64,000 nucleotides of DNA from Breviolum minutum Mf 1.05b.01 (GCA_000507305.1 DF239428.1:206629-270628); one strand, 5' to 3'. Positions 19,745 through 30,675 are shown, counted from the first letter of the stretch. The notes: generated by a model from the sequence alone, not told the origin. Program-made: numbers and translations.

Positions 19745-19862
19745 CTCAGGCTGAGGCTTTGACGGTCCAGAAGGCTTAGGATCATAGCCGAAACCCGAGG
19801 GTGCGGCACTGGTGGGAGCCTTGGCAATGCTTTTTTTGGGCGGAAAGGCCTTGGCAATTGAC
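19745..19862 (-). CDS. candidate exon of a Pro/Ser/Lys-rich protein (minus strand)
   Basis: On the minus strand an acceptor-like CTCCAAAAAG precedes a 39-codon frame that begins SIAKAFPPKKSIAKAPTS and ends DPKPSGPSKPQPE. The SIAKA motif is repeated, and composition (P, S, K, A) is that of a disordered linker. GC content is higher than in the flanks. The 3' border falls against a family D element whose first bases are GG/GA rather than GT, so the donor is unusual or lost. It probably belongs with the other proline-rich minus-strand islands at 20.6 and 30.9 kb. Function unknown. Confidence 0.5.
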
Positions 19863-20635
19863 CTTTTTGGAGCAAAATCGGAAAATTTATATGTGAATAT
19901 ACATGCTTTTATACAATGACAGAAAATTTGAATATGCAACATGAACATTAATATTACATATATATGTGTGTATATGTGTGTTTGTTAAATGTCAAGTCCT
20001 TGACTGTAAAACAGGGGAAAGCACCTCTCAAAAATGATGTCCAGTTGCTACATGTTGCAAATAAAATTGGAATACCCTTTACTATACAGCCAAGGGTGGT
20101 GTTCTTTCGGAATTGACATTTCAGTATCACTGGCTAAAGCTGACGCCAAACAAAAAAACAATTTGAAGCATTGAACCATACAAAACCCCAAAAAACACTA
20201 AACAAACACTTGATATTTCAGATGACGCTATCCTTTAAGAACAATAGAAACAACTACAATTCTGATAGATCCAATCTTTGACCCACACATCCATCATCCA
20301 CTTTGATCCGAATCTCTCCAGGGAACTAGCCATGAAATGGACGGGGACGTCTAGGTAAATTACACCCAAACGAACTGACCCTCTATGTAGATCAATGAAA
20401 TATGAAATATGATTTATATGATACATGTATGATTATATGATGTATATATGTTATATATGCATAGATTCATATTCAACAGCTTCTTGAAAAAGACATAGGG
20501 ACATAGGAAACTTGGTCTCACTATGCAAAACAAAACAAACTACGAACATATTATCCCTAATGGTGGTTTAATGATGATTTACCATGGCAGAATGTAAAAA
20601 TTCACCTTAAACACATCCAAGTTCTCAAATCTTAC
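19863..20635. other. no gene seen (probable intron)
   Basis: AT-rich, with TATATGTGTG repeats near 19957-19980 and loosely repeated ATATGAT motifs near 20398-20450. It lies between two minus-strand candidate exons. Confidence 0.35.
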
Positions 20636-20697
20636 CACATTAAGCTTCCCCACTTTCGGCGGAGGACCTGGTCCGTTCGATGTCACACCACGACCGC
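20636..20697 (-). CDS. candidate exon, Gly/Pro-rich (minus strand)
   Basis: Textbook borders on the minus strand: CTGTTGTCCCGTTTTCAG before the exon and GTAAGA after it. The 62-bp exon encodes GRGVTSNGPGPPPKVGKLNV, entering in the third position of a codon. The phase matches the exon at 28578-28618, which begins with a similar GT-GGT. Likely the same gene as 19745-19862 and 30877-30976. No domain recognised. Confidence 0.55.
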
Positions 20698-20784
20698 CTG
20701 AAAACGGGACAACAGATGGAACACCTCCCATGATGTGGGGGGCAACTGTCTCATATACCCGCTGGTAAACTAATATTAGCACCC

Positions 20785-20900
20785 TAAGAATCCTCAAGGA
20801 CCCTCCAATCAAGCGGGTGAGTTTGAACCTGTATGACGCAGGGGGTGTTTTTTTAGCCGGCCCTCTAAAATGACGCCGCTTGGATTTTGAGGGGTCAGAA
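20785..20900. mobile_element. family I element
   Basis: TAAGAATCCTCAAGGACCCT at the left and TTGAGGGGTCAGAATA at the right form an imperfect inverted repeat. The same ends occur at 49092-49168. Confidence 0.5.
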
Positions 20901-22174
20901 TATCACCATTTTCATCCTAGGAAATGACATCTTCATTCATGGCCCATTTTCCAGCCAGGTCAATTCGAGGGAGTTGTCGATGTGGAAAAAAAAATGACAT
21001 GGACTTTCAGTCAGGCACTATAGACATGATATAGTTGACTGCTAGAATTTTTTTCACCATATCTGCCATTTGAATTGATGTTCCGATCTGCCAAATGTTC
21101 TGCGATAATAAGTTCCATATCTCCCATTAATTGAGACTGACTGCTATGTTGACTGCTATAATTTACCACATCTCATATCTCCCATTAATCCATATCTGCC
21201 AAATTGAGAGCAATGGAAGATGATATGTTCTCTCTTCCAGCTCGACTGCAAATAAGTTGAACATCCGGGCCTCTGGCGTCGGATGTTAAGACGTTGAACC
21301 CTTGGTAGTCTATGGATTAATCTCCATCATTCTCAGGGTCAAAAATCCTCGAGTTCCTTTTGGCTTCATTCTGTATAGATAAAGGCAACGCATCTGCAAA
21401 GTCTCAGAAGATACAGTATATTCCGAAACATGAACTCCATGGTTCATCTCAGGCCACCAGATATGCGTTGGGGGAATGTTTCAGCTTTTCACATGTTTTT
21501 TCTCAACCATGTTTGAAATAATGACGCGTCCAGATGGTCCTTCACATTGATACATCGACATGTTCCAACCAAAAAAAATAAACTAACGCTCGTGATAACA
21601 TGAATAGCTGCACATTCACTAATCTAGAATTGAACTAATAATTTGGATTTGAGGGATAATGTTACTGTAGAAAGCCCAACAACCCCCCGATTGCCAGATT
21701 CTTCAAAAAATAGCGCACCCTTTTGGATTGTTCCCGAAAAACTCCCACCACTGCACCTGGTGTATCGCATGGCATAGAGGGTGGCGCCTGCAGCTGTTTC
21801 GACATGGCCAAAAGATCAGACATGAATCAAATTCAAGTGAAACAAGGCTAAGACAGGCGTCACTATGTTGCTATATACCCAAACAATCTGACTATATATT
21901 TCCCAGGTAAATCACATACAATGATCAACTGAGGTGATAATAAAAAATGTTGAATTCATCCAGTTCAAAGGTCCCATTTTTCGATTTTAGTCCAATACTT
22001 TGCACCAAATCTGATCCTTCTTGGCAGGTCACAGGGCAGTGTGTTGATCCCTCCCAATTTTGGGTCATTGGATCAGCTGTTTTTTTCACAGTCAGGGAAA
22101 TCTTTTCGAGTTCCGGGTCCCTTTCTTGTATTTCTCATGGGCCAGTCATGGAAAACTATCCCCTTTTGATTGGG
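20901..22174. other. no gene supported
   Basis: Holds short local duplications near 21020-21200: CATATCTCCCATTAAT occurs twice and GTTGACTGCTA three times. A GC-richer patch near 21745-21830 could be exonic on either strand. No family recognised. Confidence 0.3.
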
Positions 22175-22287
22175 TACCCTCCCTGAAACTAAGAGCTTGC
22201 ACCGGAAAATAGGCCCGGACCCAAGAGGAAACGATCGTATTCCAAGCATCCATTTTCAGGTGCGAACTGTTAGTTTCAGGGAGGGTA
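22175..22287. mobile_element. foldback element, family A
   Basis: TACCCTCCCTGAAACTAAGA to TAGTTTCAGGGAGGGTA. The middle carries GGAAACGATCGTATTCCAAG, a subtype shared with 59873. Confidence 0.8.
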
Positions 22288-22297
22288 AATCTAATAC

Positions 22298-22367
22298 TAG
22301 ACACTCCCTCAAACTAACTTCGGTAGCCTCGATAAAACCGGCCATGCCCAAAAAAGGCATTTCATCT
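22298..22367. mobile_element. family A element, degraded
   Basis: ACACTCCCTCAAACTAACTT resembles the left arm. It is followed directly by the intact copy at 22368; no right arm remains. Confidence 0.35.
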
Positions 22368-22469
22368 TACCCTCCCTGAAACTAACATAGCACCTGAAAA
22401 TGGATGGTCGGAATACTATTCCTTTTGGGATGGCCCATTTTAAGGGCTATGTAAGTTTCAGGGAGGGTA
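22368..22469. mobile_element. foldback element, family A
   Basis: TACCCTCCCTGAAACTAACA ... GGGCTATGTAAGTTTCAGGG then AGGGTA. The internal CACCTGAAAATGGATGGTCG is consensus-like. Third family A unit in 300 bp. A further right-end remnant (TTCAGGGGCGAGCTGTTCGT) follows at about 22481-22505. Confidence 0.8.
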
Positions 22470-22616
22470 CAAACATCAATATTCAGGGGCGAGCTGTTCG
22501 TTTCAGTTGAGGCTATTTCACCAGAGTTCGATCCGTTGAGTCACCCTGAGCATCCCTGAGGTACCCTGTTGAACAATAGATATGAGGGTTGTTCTAAATT
22601 CTTTCATCTGGAAAAC

Positions 22617-23100
22617 GCCATCTTCGCCAAAAAAAAATTTCTTTCGCCGAACTTTCGCGAACTCCATGTTTATCTTTCGCGGTACATGTTGGCCAAAATT
22701 TTTAAGAAAAACATGGATGTGTGATATCCTCAAATTGTTCCAGGCGTCTGATCCCTTGTCACACTTCATTCTGCGGCCACTGCACTTAAACATTTACGTT
22801 CTGCTTTAAGATGTTGGTCCTTGCTCACCTTCATCGGCCAGTTCTGACACAACAAGTCCACAGTTTAGGCCACCTAGCTTTCGAGGGAAGGCCATCTTTC
22901 GCCAAGGCTTTAGCAAAACTTTCGCCAAACTTTCGCGAAAAATCCACCAATAGTTTTTACAACATGAAACATTAATACATAATAAACACTGAGTACAAAT
23001 ATGTACAATGCAAATTTAGACATGTGTACATGAACTTTCGCCAAAACTTTAGCCAGAAAAAAAAATTCTTTCGCCATTTCAGAAAAAAACTTTAGCCGAG
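22617..23100 (+). repeat. cluster of degenerate CTTTCGCC / CTTTCGCGAA / CTTTAGCC motifs
   Basis: About a dozen copies of ACTTTCGCCAAA-like 10-12-mers, in three clumps near 22619-22680, 22888-22940 and 23035-23100, nearly all in the same orientation. Spacing is irregular, so this is not a clean tandem array. Function unknown. Confidence 0.7.
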
Positions 23101-23720
23101 ACTGTTAATTGCATACCGAAAGGCTTACGCAAAGGAAACCCCTTTCAAGGACCTTTTGCTCAACTCTCATATCCGTATATCCGTATGACGCGGTTAGGTG
23201 CGAAATGGAGCAAGACCGGACCCGGAATATCTGTATATCATGTATGAACATTGGTTCCAATCACCGAATCACCTGATGTTTTCGAAAACTTCCAGGGGGT
23301 TTTAAAAAAAACAAATATTATGTTGGCCACTTCCAAAGTTTGGTGGGTAGCATGTTTAGTCGCAGTAAGTGGACCATTCAAAATTCATATTGCATAATAT
23401 AAAAAGTGTATATATATATATAGATATATATATATAGATAAATTACATCCACAAGATCGTTGTTTCATCTTTCACCTTGCAGGCGTTTTGAACATGGAAA
23501 AGTACAACAGTTGAAGAATTGATGAATTCTTCCGGAATTACCATCGATTGTTGAAAAAACAAATATTGGTCAACTAGCATTTCAAAATCTCCCATACTCT
23601 TCCCCAAATAGGGGGGAACCAGGGAAAAGTATGTTTCAAACATCCCATGTTTCAAACCTTTCGCAAACGCAGTGAAGCCATTTTCTGTTTGCAAAGTAAC
23701 CCCCTGCCTCCCGAAAAAAT
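23101..23720. other. no gene seen
   Basis: AT-rich, with a TA microsatellite at about 23408-23440. Confidence 0.35.
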
Positions 23721-23723
23721 ACC

Positions 23724-23850
23724 TCACCATCGCCTACGTCACCCCCGGTTGCCTTTGCTGGAGGATAGCCCTTTCTTGCCATCTCCCTGTGGGAAGTTTC
23801 AAGCCGTGAAGCCCCGCTCCAAGGAAGTGAATCCATTCGGCTGGTAGCCA
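23724..23850. other. GC-richer coding-like island, strand uncertain
   Basis: Minus strand: ATG at 23850 starts MATSRMDSLPWSGASRLE and continues through KATGGDVGDGE to a GTATTT donor-like site. Plus strand: after CTTTCTTGCCATCTCCCTGT a frame ends ...KFQAVKPRSKEVNPFGW then stop. Both look coding, so an exon is likely but its strand is not decidable by eye. Confidence 0.35.
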
Positions 23851-24587
23851 TAGGGCGTTTTGTGGGCTGGTGGGTCGAGTTGTTCATATCTATTTTCTGA
23901 AATTTGGGATGATCCCTATGACCCAAAATTTCAAAAATGGTCCCATAGTTGGTACAACCTAAACCAATCAATTGGTCATTTGTTCAAAGATTATGAAAAG
24001 TCACATCTGGATTATATTCAAGGTCCCAAATTACAATAATGGTCCTAGAGAAAAAGGAGAAGTGGCCCGTTTTTGTTTATCCACTTCTCCAAGAGAGGTT
24101 CAATGGGATAGTCAGGATTCTTCTATGATTTCTGTAGAATCTCGATGTCTTTTTTTTGTCCTGGCGTGGAGCTAATGGATGGAGAAAACAAAATCATGGC
24201 TCACGATTTCATAGCCTTCATTGCATGCTGCAATTCGGCGATATCACCCATTAAACAGTGCTAAACGAAGCGCTTCTCCCATGTGTTGTGAGTTTCGGGT
24301 CGCCTCTCTCAAGACTGTGGTCATGTCTTCACGTGGTGAAAAAACCCTGTGATGTGTTTTTATTAAAGGAAGACGTTTGATGTGTCTACTTTGGTAAGTT
24401 CACAAATCGCAGTTTTTGGGGATATAATTGGCACCAAAAACCAGTTGGAAGTAGATAAATCACGATCTATCCCAAGTTTTATACCCAACTCCATGGGGAT
24501 TTCATTGAGATTTTTCAGATCTCATTTCGAACAATGGGGGAATTTGGCCACGCATGTGCATGTGCAGGGGGGCCGATCTGGGTCATT
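23851..24587. other. no gene supported
   Basis: No recurrent element or convincing exon recognised. Confidence 0.3.
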
Positions 24588-24709
24588 TAACAGGGGTCAT
24601 TATATTACCAATCCAAACAATGCATTATTATAAGGTAAATCCTTCAAATTTACCATAGATTTGTATTGTTTGATTCCCCAAAAATAGGTAATTTAATGTC
24701 CCCTGTTTA
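24588..24709. mobile_element. family F element, complete
   Basis: AACAGGGGTCATTATATTAC at the left and GTAATTTAATGTCCCCTGTT at the right form a terminal inverted repeat with about two mismatches. Internal CCAAACAATGCATTATTATA and GTATTGTTTGATTCCCC define the family. Confidence 0.7.
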
Positions 24710-25299
24710 ACTGCAACTAGTTCAAGCATGTTTAGCAAATGTGTTGGTCCAGCTTAAGGGGGCCTAAACATGAAGCCACCGACAAAAACCCTTGCATTTG
24801 ACGAAGTCCCGGTGGTTTCTGTTTCGTCCATCTATTATCTTTCATGAAAGATAGAATTCTAGCGCAGCGATTTTTTTGGTGTTTATGCCAACAAAGAAGG
24901 CATGTTTGAGATGATTTGAGATTGGCGGCACCATCTAAGTGTTCTTACAGGTGACTGAGGTGTCTTTTCCACACCAAAAACAAAAAAATAGACACTTTTT
25001 TTGGGGGGACTACAAGCAAACGCAGTCATTTCGTTGTATGGAGTCATTGATAGGCAGGTCTTTGTCCCGCATGTATATGTGCTGTATTCCAACCACACCT
25101 CAGAAAACAATCACAGCTGTGAGCTGCGGCAGTTTCTTCCTGAAAACAAAACATACGTGGATTATCCAAAACACCTGCCACTATCGGCGATCATTAGAAT
25201 TTCATCATCTTCATTTCCGTGGGGCCCGAACAAAACTCTGGGCAATTTAATGGAAACACAATGAATCTGTAAGAATCCTGCACCAGTTGATATTGCAAA

Positions 25300-25362
25300 T
25301 ATCCCTTTACTATTTACAGGGTTTTATGCATCCCAGGTGGTGCAACATTTCTTCCATCAGCA
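25300..25362 (+). repeat. family E repeat, 3' part
   Basis: ATTTACAGGGTTTTATGCAT, then CCCAGGTGGTGC and TTTCTTCCATCAGCA, matching the second half of the E motif. Confidence 0.45.
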
Positions 25363-25911
25363 GGAGGATTCCCCTACTAAACTCACCATGTCAGATGAGC
25401 GTGGCTGAGGTGTTTTGATGGCAACATGATGGTAAGTGTTTGGCACCACGTAAAATCTTGCCATGGTATCCATCCATTTGGGGGTCCATCGTTCAAAATA
25501 CCCACAACCTTAAAAGGGGTGTTGTGTCAGCCGGTGAGGAGTTTAATGAAGACCCCTCTTGTGATCTAACTTGTTAGCCATCTGAAGATCATGGAGTAGA
25601 AAATATAGTGTGACTGTATTTTTTCTCATGGCTAACTTATCATTCATTTTACCAACCACCCCAAGTTGTTTGAAAAAACAACTGCAGCTAGTGTATTGGT
25701 GGGGGATAGGATTTTCTTTTGCTCGCCGCCTTTTAGGCTTTTTCGTGTCACGAGAAAAACGCCACCAACAAAAAAATGCGACTTTCAGATCTACCCAGGT
25801 CCGGCCTGTCATGGTCGCTTGGTCCTTTGCGCAAAGAGTGTTGGATAGCAAACCATCAGAGATCTGTTGGATAGAAACCTACCATGAGATACTGTTGATG
25901 CTTCAGAAATC

Positions 25912-26006
25912 CCTTAAACTCACCAGTTGAGGTTGGTAGTTTGTTCCATTAGTTCCAGGGGTTTATACATCCCAGGTGGTTGTTTGGGATTTCTTCCACC
26001 AACAGT
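25912..26006 (+). repeat. family E repeat, best copy
   Basis: TTAAACTCACCAGTTGAGGT ... TTTATACATCCCAGGTGGTT ... TTTCTTCCACCAACAGTA. It defines the unit of about 95 bp. No inverted ends or target duplication recognised. Confidence 0.6.
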
Positions 26007-26717
26007 ATGATCGGATTAGCCAATCATAGTCTGAAAACCATCTGAAAATCACTTTTTTGGATCGGGAAATGGCTGCAATAATTAGCACAAAGAAATTTCA
26101 GCAAATGGGGCCTTTTTTGGAGGGAACTGGACGAAAAGAAACACAGGAATCAACTCATGATCATGATTCCTTTAGGGAGACTGAGTTTCTCTCAAAAACC
26201 CATCTGAATACCATTGGAAGATTACAAAAAACATCAAATTCACAGGGTTCCAAGAGCCATAAAAGGCGGCTTTGATCGCTTAGCTCTTTTCACCACCGTT
26301 TTTCCCCAAAAAAATCCAGGCCTTCAGACTTAATAAGTTCTGTAACGTTGAGGAGGGGTAAGGTACTGGTAGCTTGGATTTCCAATTCGAAATCAAGATG
26401 GACAAATGCAACAAACATCCCCAAGATACATAACCGCTGGGGAAGGTCCTGATTGGTTAGATTATTTGAGACATCAAGTCTCTGATAAGGGCTGTGCTAA
26501 AGGTCCAAAGACAAGTCATAATGATATGTTTTCAGCGAAATGATCTTGGTATGCAGATTTGAGAGGATTTGTCTAGTAAGGATGTTTGTTCATAATACAA
26601 ATGTAAATGTATATATATATATAAGATTATGATCACCTTTTGTTTCATGTAATGCTACAATGCAAACTACGCCATTGTCTAATCTTTATATCAATCTACA
26701 ATGACAATAACCATAAT

Positions 26718-26769
26718 CACCACCACCACCACCACCACCACCACCACCACCACCACCACCACCACCACC

Positions 26770-26820
<51 letters not shown>

Positions 26821-26939
26821 GCTATCATCATCGCTATCATCATCGCTATCATCATCGTCATCATCATCGCTATCATCATCGTCATCATCATCACCATCAC
26901 CACCACCACCATCATCATCATCATCACCATCACCATCAC

Positions 26940-27007
<68 letters not shown>

Positions 27008-27055
27008 ATCATCATCCTCAACCATCATCATCAACCATCATCATCAACCATCAAC

Positions 27056-27096
<41 letters not shown>
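26718..27096. repeat. large compound trinucleotide array (CAC)n/(ATC)n
   Basis: About 22 CAC units, then ATC units with regular GCTATCATC interruptions, a mixed CACCAT section, a second long ATC run and a tail of CAACCATCATCAT. Both strands stay open (His or Thr/Ile on plus, Asp or Met/Val on minus). None should be called a protein without transcript evidence. Confidence 0.95.
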
Positions 27097-27132
27097 GTGC
27101 TAATTTGAACGCTTGTTGTCTTTATTTTCCAG

Positions 27133-27280
27133 GTTTGCAAGTCTTGACAACGCCGACGCCGTCGACTCCCCGCATTGGCGCCTGAGTTTGAAAACCAATT
27201 ATCCTGGGCGTTGCAAGCCCCTGCCTAAGTGCAAACAGCGGCAGCTTCGAAAACGGTGGACATTAAAGAAGATCCAATAG
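27133..27280 (+). CDS. candidate terminal exon (plus strand)
   Basis: A strong acceptor (TTGTCTTTATTTTCCAG) precedes a 48-codon frame starting FASLDNADAVDSPHWRLS and ending QRQLRKRWTLKKIQ then TAG. The C-terminal third is strongly basic. GC content is higher than in the flanks. The minus strand is also open over the same stretch, so the call rests on the acceptor. It lies just after the trinucleotide array, which would then be intronic. No family recognised. Confidence 0.4.
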
Positions 27281-27300
27281 CCAACATGAAAACCAATGGT

Positions 27301-27404
27301 TACACCCCGGAAGATTAACATGGAACATAGTCATGGAGGTTTGGAAGATCATATCCTTTCTAAATGGGTGATTTGTAGGTTCCATGTTAATCTTCCAGGG
27401 TGTA
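27301..27404. mobile_element. foldback element, family A-like, near-perfect arms
   Basis: TACACCCCGGAAGATTAACA pairs with TGTTAATCTTCCAGGGTGTA. The arms have diverged together from the family A sequence (GAAGATTAAC instead of GAAACTAAC), yet still match each other. Confidence 0.75.
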
Positions 27405-27407
27405 AAT

Positions 27408-27450
27408 GTTGGTTTGGGGCCCCGTGGTTTGGATTCCTGGGATACCCTTA
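27408..27450 (+). mobile_element. family H element, left end fragment
   Basis: GTTGGTTTGGGGCCCCGTGG then TTTGGATTCC matches the left arm of the complete H element at 41285. Confidence 0.45.
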
Positions 27451-27510
27451 TCCCATTATTTGTAGGGTTTTGTACATCCTAGGTGGTGCAGGATTTCTTC
27501 CATCAACGTA
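27446..27510 (+). repeat. family E repeat, 3' part
   Basis: CCCATTATTTGTAGGGTTTT then GTACATCCTAGGTGGTGCAG and TTTCTTCCATCAACGTA. It overlaps the end of the H fragment. Confidence 0.45.
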
Positions 27511-28175
27511 TTTTTGTTTATAATATACATATGTAATCATATGTAAATATGTATTCAATCTATATGTGTATATATATATATATAAATGTTCCATGTTTGT
27601 CAAGAAATATCTGGTGAATTATTGCCCTTGCAATTCACCAACATGATTTGAGCTTTGTCATGGACGGGATTCCCTCTACTTAAACTACATGTGAGAAGAA
27701 ATCCATTGACGCAAAACGATGAACATCACCGGAATGTCCATCATATCACCTATGCCAACATTTGTCATCGTTGATGCTGGTCATGTCACAATCATAACGA
27801 TGACTTGTAAAGCATCCATCCACCTTCACTTCGTTGAGATAGCCGGACAAATTCCTTGTGATTCCTTATCCCTTAAAATACCCATTTGGGGAGGCCTCCG
27901 TTGCCTACATAATTTACCATCCCTGAATCCCATCATTTTGTTTACGATATCACCAGGGGCGGTGACCTAACCCTTAACTCACCCTTGCACCTTAAAAGTT
28001 TCAAACGTTGAAATTACAGAGAAGTCGGATCAATGCATGGCATATTTTACCTGCCTACATGATGTATGGTACATGCACAGTGGTACATTTACCAATCTCC
28101 ATCAAAACCCCGTATGAGAAAAACAAGTATACAAAAAATCAACATGCTTCTAAAGGCATCCGAATCGAAAACTAT
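27511..28175. other. no gene seen
   Basis: TA-rich near 27530-27585; otherwise unstructured. Confidence 0.35.
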
Positions 28176-28387
28176 ACAGGGGTCATTATATTACCAACCC
28201 AAACAAGGCACTATTAAAATCCTGCAAAATTACGGCATATCAGCATTCCCATACCATCCATGTATGGTAAATTTAGCTAAGAGACCCCAATCCCGCGTAC
28301 CTTCTTGTAGAGGAATATGCCCACGAGGACCAGTTTCAAAACTAAATAGAACTAAATATACATACTGTAATTATAAATACTAATTCT

Positions 28388-28512
28388 ACTTGGTGGCTTT
28401 ACCTATTTATACTTGGCGGCTCACGGTAGTTAGTAACTGAAGTTTGGTTATAACCAAAACTAACCTCATTACACTTACTAACTAGTTACCAACTACCAGG
28501 ATCCACCAAATA
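28388..28512. repeat. inverted repeat inside the nested C element
   Basis: CTTGGTGGC ... GGTAGTTAGTAA on the left and TTACTAACTAGTTACCAACT ... CCACCAAAT on the right. A foldback within the interior of the C element. Confidence 0.5.
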
Positions 28513-28577
28513 TCTATACATGTTATCTCTATGCATGGACTTTGTCTAAAATTCATTACACTGTCATGTCAACTCAC

Positions 28578-28618
28578 CTTTTGCCAGCCCTCTTTTCCTG
28601 CATCAGTCCCCATACCAC
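28578..28618 (-). CDS. candidate 41-bp exon (minus strand)
   Basis: On the minus strand TGTTTTCTGTTTCTCAG precedes and GTGAGTTG follows a 41-bp frame encoding GMGTDAGKEGWQK. Both borders are consensus-like. Phase (two bases, then full codons) matches the exon at 20636-20697. It lies within the interior of the nested C element, so a real exon here would mean the C arms flank it by chance or after insertion of its two ends. Confidence 0.4.
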
Positions 28619-28920
28619 CTGAGAAACAGAAAACACCATGGAATTTGTGGTTATGTAGCACCTATACTTGACCAAAAAGGGGTACGTACCAGAGGGGTCT
28701 CTTACCTAAATTTACCTACATTTACAACCAAATGTAATATACCATACATGGATGGTAAGGGATTGTTCGATCCTCCCCAAATGGGTAATTCAATGATCCC
28801 TGCTATAACGAGTCTCTTTTGGTTCGAGTGGTGCAGATGGTGGAGGTAGCTTTGCTCGAGGACCTGCCTCGGCGTGGGTGAGTCGAGTGGACCGGGGGGA
28901 GCTGGGAGCCTTGCAAACCT

Positions 28921-29012
28921 ATACATATATATATATATACATATATATATACATAATATATATATATATACATATATATGTATATATCAAGTGGTGTGGA
29001 TATATATATATA
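28921..29012. repeat. TA/TATACA microsatellite block
   Basis: Long TATA runs with ACATA interruptions and one GTGGTGTGGA break. Open as YIYIYI in one frame, an artefact. Confidence 0.9.
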
Positions 29013-29654
29013 TATATAAATACACTACATGTCAAATGAAAGGGTCTATAATATATATAATTGCTATATATAGAGATCACTTTGTAATAAACAGGCTATG
29101 TGTGTATATATATATATACACTTACTCACCTTTGATTTTGCAATTTGAACCTAACCAAAAACAGGGTCGGTTCCTACATCCGTCTTTTGGAAAGGTTCCA
29201 GGTTTGGGGGATCAGATTCGACAGCAGTTTATGGGTAGCTTGAATTGTGTTTCAGCCCACCAAAGCTTCTCCTATTTGACATGACAAATAGGAGCAGAAG
29301 AAGAGGTACTTAACTATTGCTAGAGTCAACATGTCCCCAACCACGAGACTAAGAAGCTTGCAAAATCCTCCAAAAAACAATAAAACTCATGTTGACGACA
29401 CACAAAAATCCTTGGTAAAGTAAGGCCTTGTGAAGTAAGAAAGTAACGAAGTGTCATGATGTGTCACTGTTGTCGCATCAAAGGTTGCTTCAACTCAAGG
29501 ATTTTTTAGAAATCAACTTCGACTTTACTGTTCGGCTTCCCGACGCCAAATTCGGGGCGCGACATCTCTTCCTTGGGCATTGCCTGCAGCGCATTTGGTC
29601 AAAGATACTAGCATCCACCCGTGTTTTTGTTCAGGCTTGATTTAAGTACACACA
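29013..29654. other. no gene seen
   Basis: TA run near 29106-29120. Otherwise unstructured AT-rich DNA. Confidence 0.35.
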
Positions 29655-29779
29655 TACCCTCCCGAAGTTTAACAGCTCGCCCCTGAGAAATGGGCCATGA
29701 ATCCCAAAAATGAAAGGAAACAATCGTCTTCCAACCATCATGGCTTGCAGAAGATTTGCTCTTAGTTTTGGGAAGGGTA
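29655..29779. mobile_element. foldback element, family A, diverged
   Basis: TACCCTCCCGAAGTTTAACA at the left, TTAGTTTTGGGAAGGGTA at the right. Internal AAAGGAAACAATCGTCTTCC is shared with the 22175 subtype. Confidence 0.6.
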
Positions 29780-29781
29780 AT

Positions 29782-29886
29782 CTAATTGGTGGTTTCAACC
29801 CATTTGAAAAATATGCTCGTCAAATTGAATCATTTCCCCGCAAAATGGGGTGAACATAAAAAAATATTTGAGTTGCCATCACCTAG
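29782..29886. mobile_element. foldback element, family B
   Basis: CTAATTGGTGGTTTCAACCC ... TTGAGTTGCCATCACCTAG. It starts two bases after the end of the family A copy. No target duplication is evident. Confidence 0.7.
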
Positions 29887-30083
29887 ATCCAATGGTTTAT
29901 GAAACAATCCCTATCTAACTGCCTAGTTCTTCATCCCTTACATTTCCAAACCAACTGGGAACCCCTGGTAATTTAAAAAATGTCAAACTGGCTGCTAAAA
30001 TCCAACCAGCCGAGACGAGCCTGCGGAGCCTGCGAGCCACCCTGGCCGTCGAAAGTTTGTGAAAAGAGTTTGTTTACTACAGG

Positions 30084-30215
30084 TACTCTCCCTGAAACAA
30101 ACAGGTCGCCCCTGAACATAGAATCCTGGGAGTTCGGAGATTCCTATTGGAAACCACCATTTTTCAGGGGCTATGTTGCATTTTTGATATTTTATGTTAA
30201 TGTTCCCAGGGTGTA
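30084..30215. mobile_element. foldback element, family A, longer variant
   Basis: TACTCTCCCTGAAACAAACA at the left. The right side runs CAGGGGCTATGTTGCATTTT and then ends TTAATGTTCCCAGGGTGTA, as if the right end were extended or replaced. Confidence 0.5.
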
Positions 30216-30675
30216 GTCCAATAGCAAGTCAAATAAAGAAACAACAAATTCAATTCGATAGGGATTTTCGGCCTCATCATGCTGATGTCAATTTGGCAGA
30301 GTTATGGTTCCATTGTCAACAAGCTGATATATAGCCAAGAAGAACTTTCCTTTCGGAATGTTCCTTTACTTGCTTTCCATTACCGATAAAGTTGGTTTGG
30401 GAACATGTTTTTCGGATATCATCAATCCCGTTTTGCTTGTATATATATATATATATTACGGATTTATATATCCCTTATACAATATTCATATCATAGTTTG
30501 GCTGTGCCTCTACTGGACGGACGCATTTAGGTCTATATCTACACATATATATATATTGCCATACCTGGTCGTTGAGTAACATATGCCAAACTGCTGCCTT
30601 CCTCCATATCTTTCTGGCAAAACGTATATGTCCATCCCAAAGCTTTACGAAATCACGAAAGAGTTCCTCAGTTAT
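30216..30675. other. no gene seen
   Basis: TA runs near 30442-30457 and 30543-30556. Confidence 0.35.

Larger units (their letters stand above)
24710..26717. other. mostly unannotated; one open frame of interest and two family E repeats
   Basis: An 87-codon frame on the plus strand (25001-25264) has varied composition but no recognisable domain. Family E copies lie at 25300-25362 and 25912-26006, annotated separately. Nothing else was recognised. Confidence 0.3.
28252..28757. mobile_element. family C element with extended interior, inserted in family F
   Basis: Left arm TACCATCCATGTATGGTAAA and right arm AATATACCATACATGGATGG pair as in other C copies, but the loop is about 420 bp instead of a few bases. 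Inside the arms, AGAGACCCC (28281) and GGGGTCTCT (28694) form a further inverted pair. Confidence 0.6.
28176..28804. mobile_element. family F element split by nested insertions
   Basis: The left part, ACAGGGGTCATTATATTACC to about 28240, and the right part, ATTGTTCGATCCTCCCCAAA to TGATCCCTGCT, match the two halves of the intact F copy at 24588. The material between them is a family C element that itself carries an insert. Confidence 0.6.

Noticed and set aside
26640..27185. Open frame with long histidine runs (and Asp, Thr/Ile frames)
   Set aside because: Produced by the CAC/ATC microsatellite; all frames on both strands stay open for the same reason.
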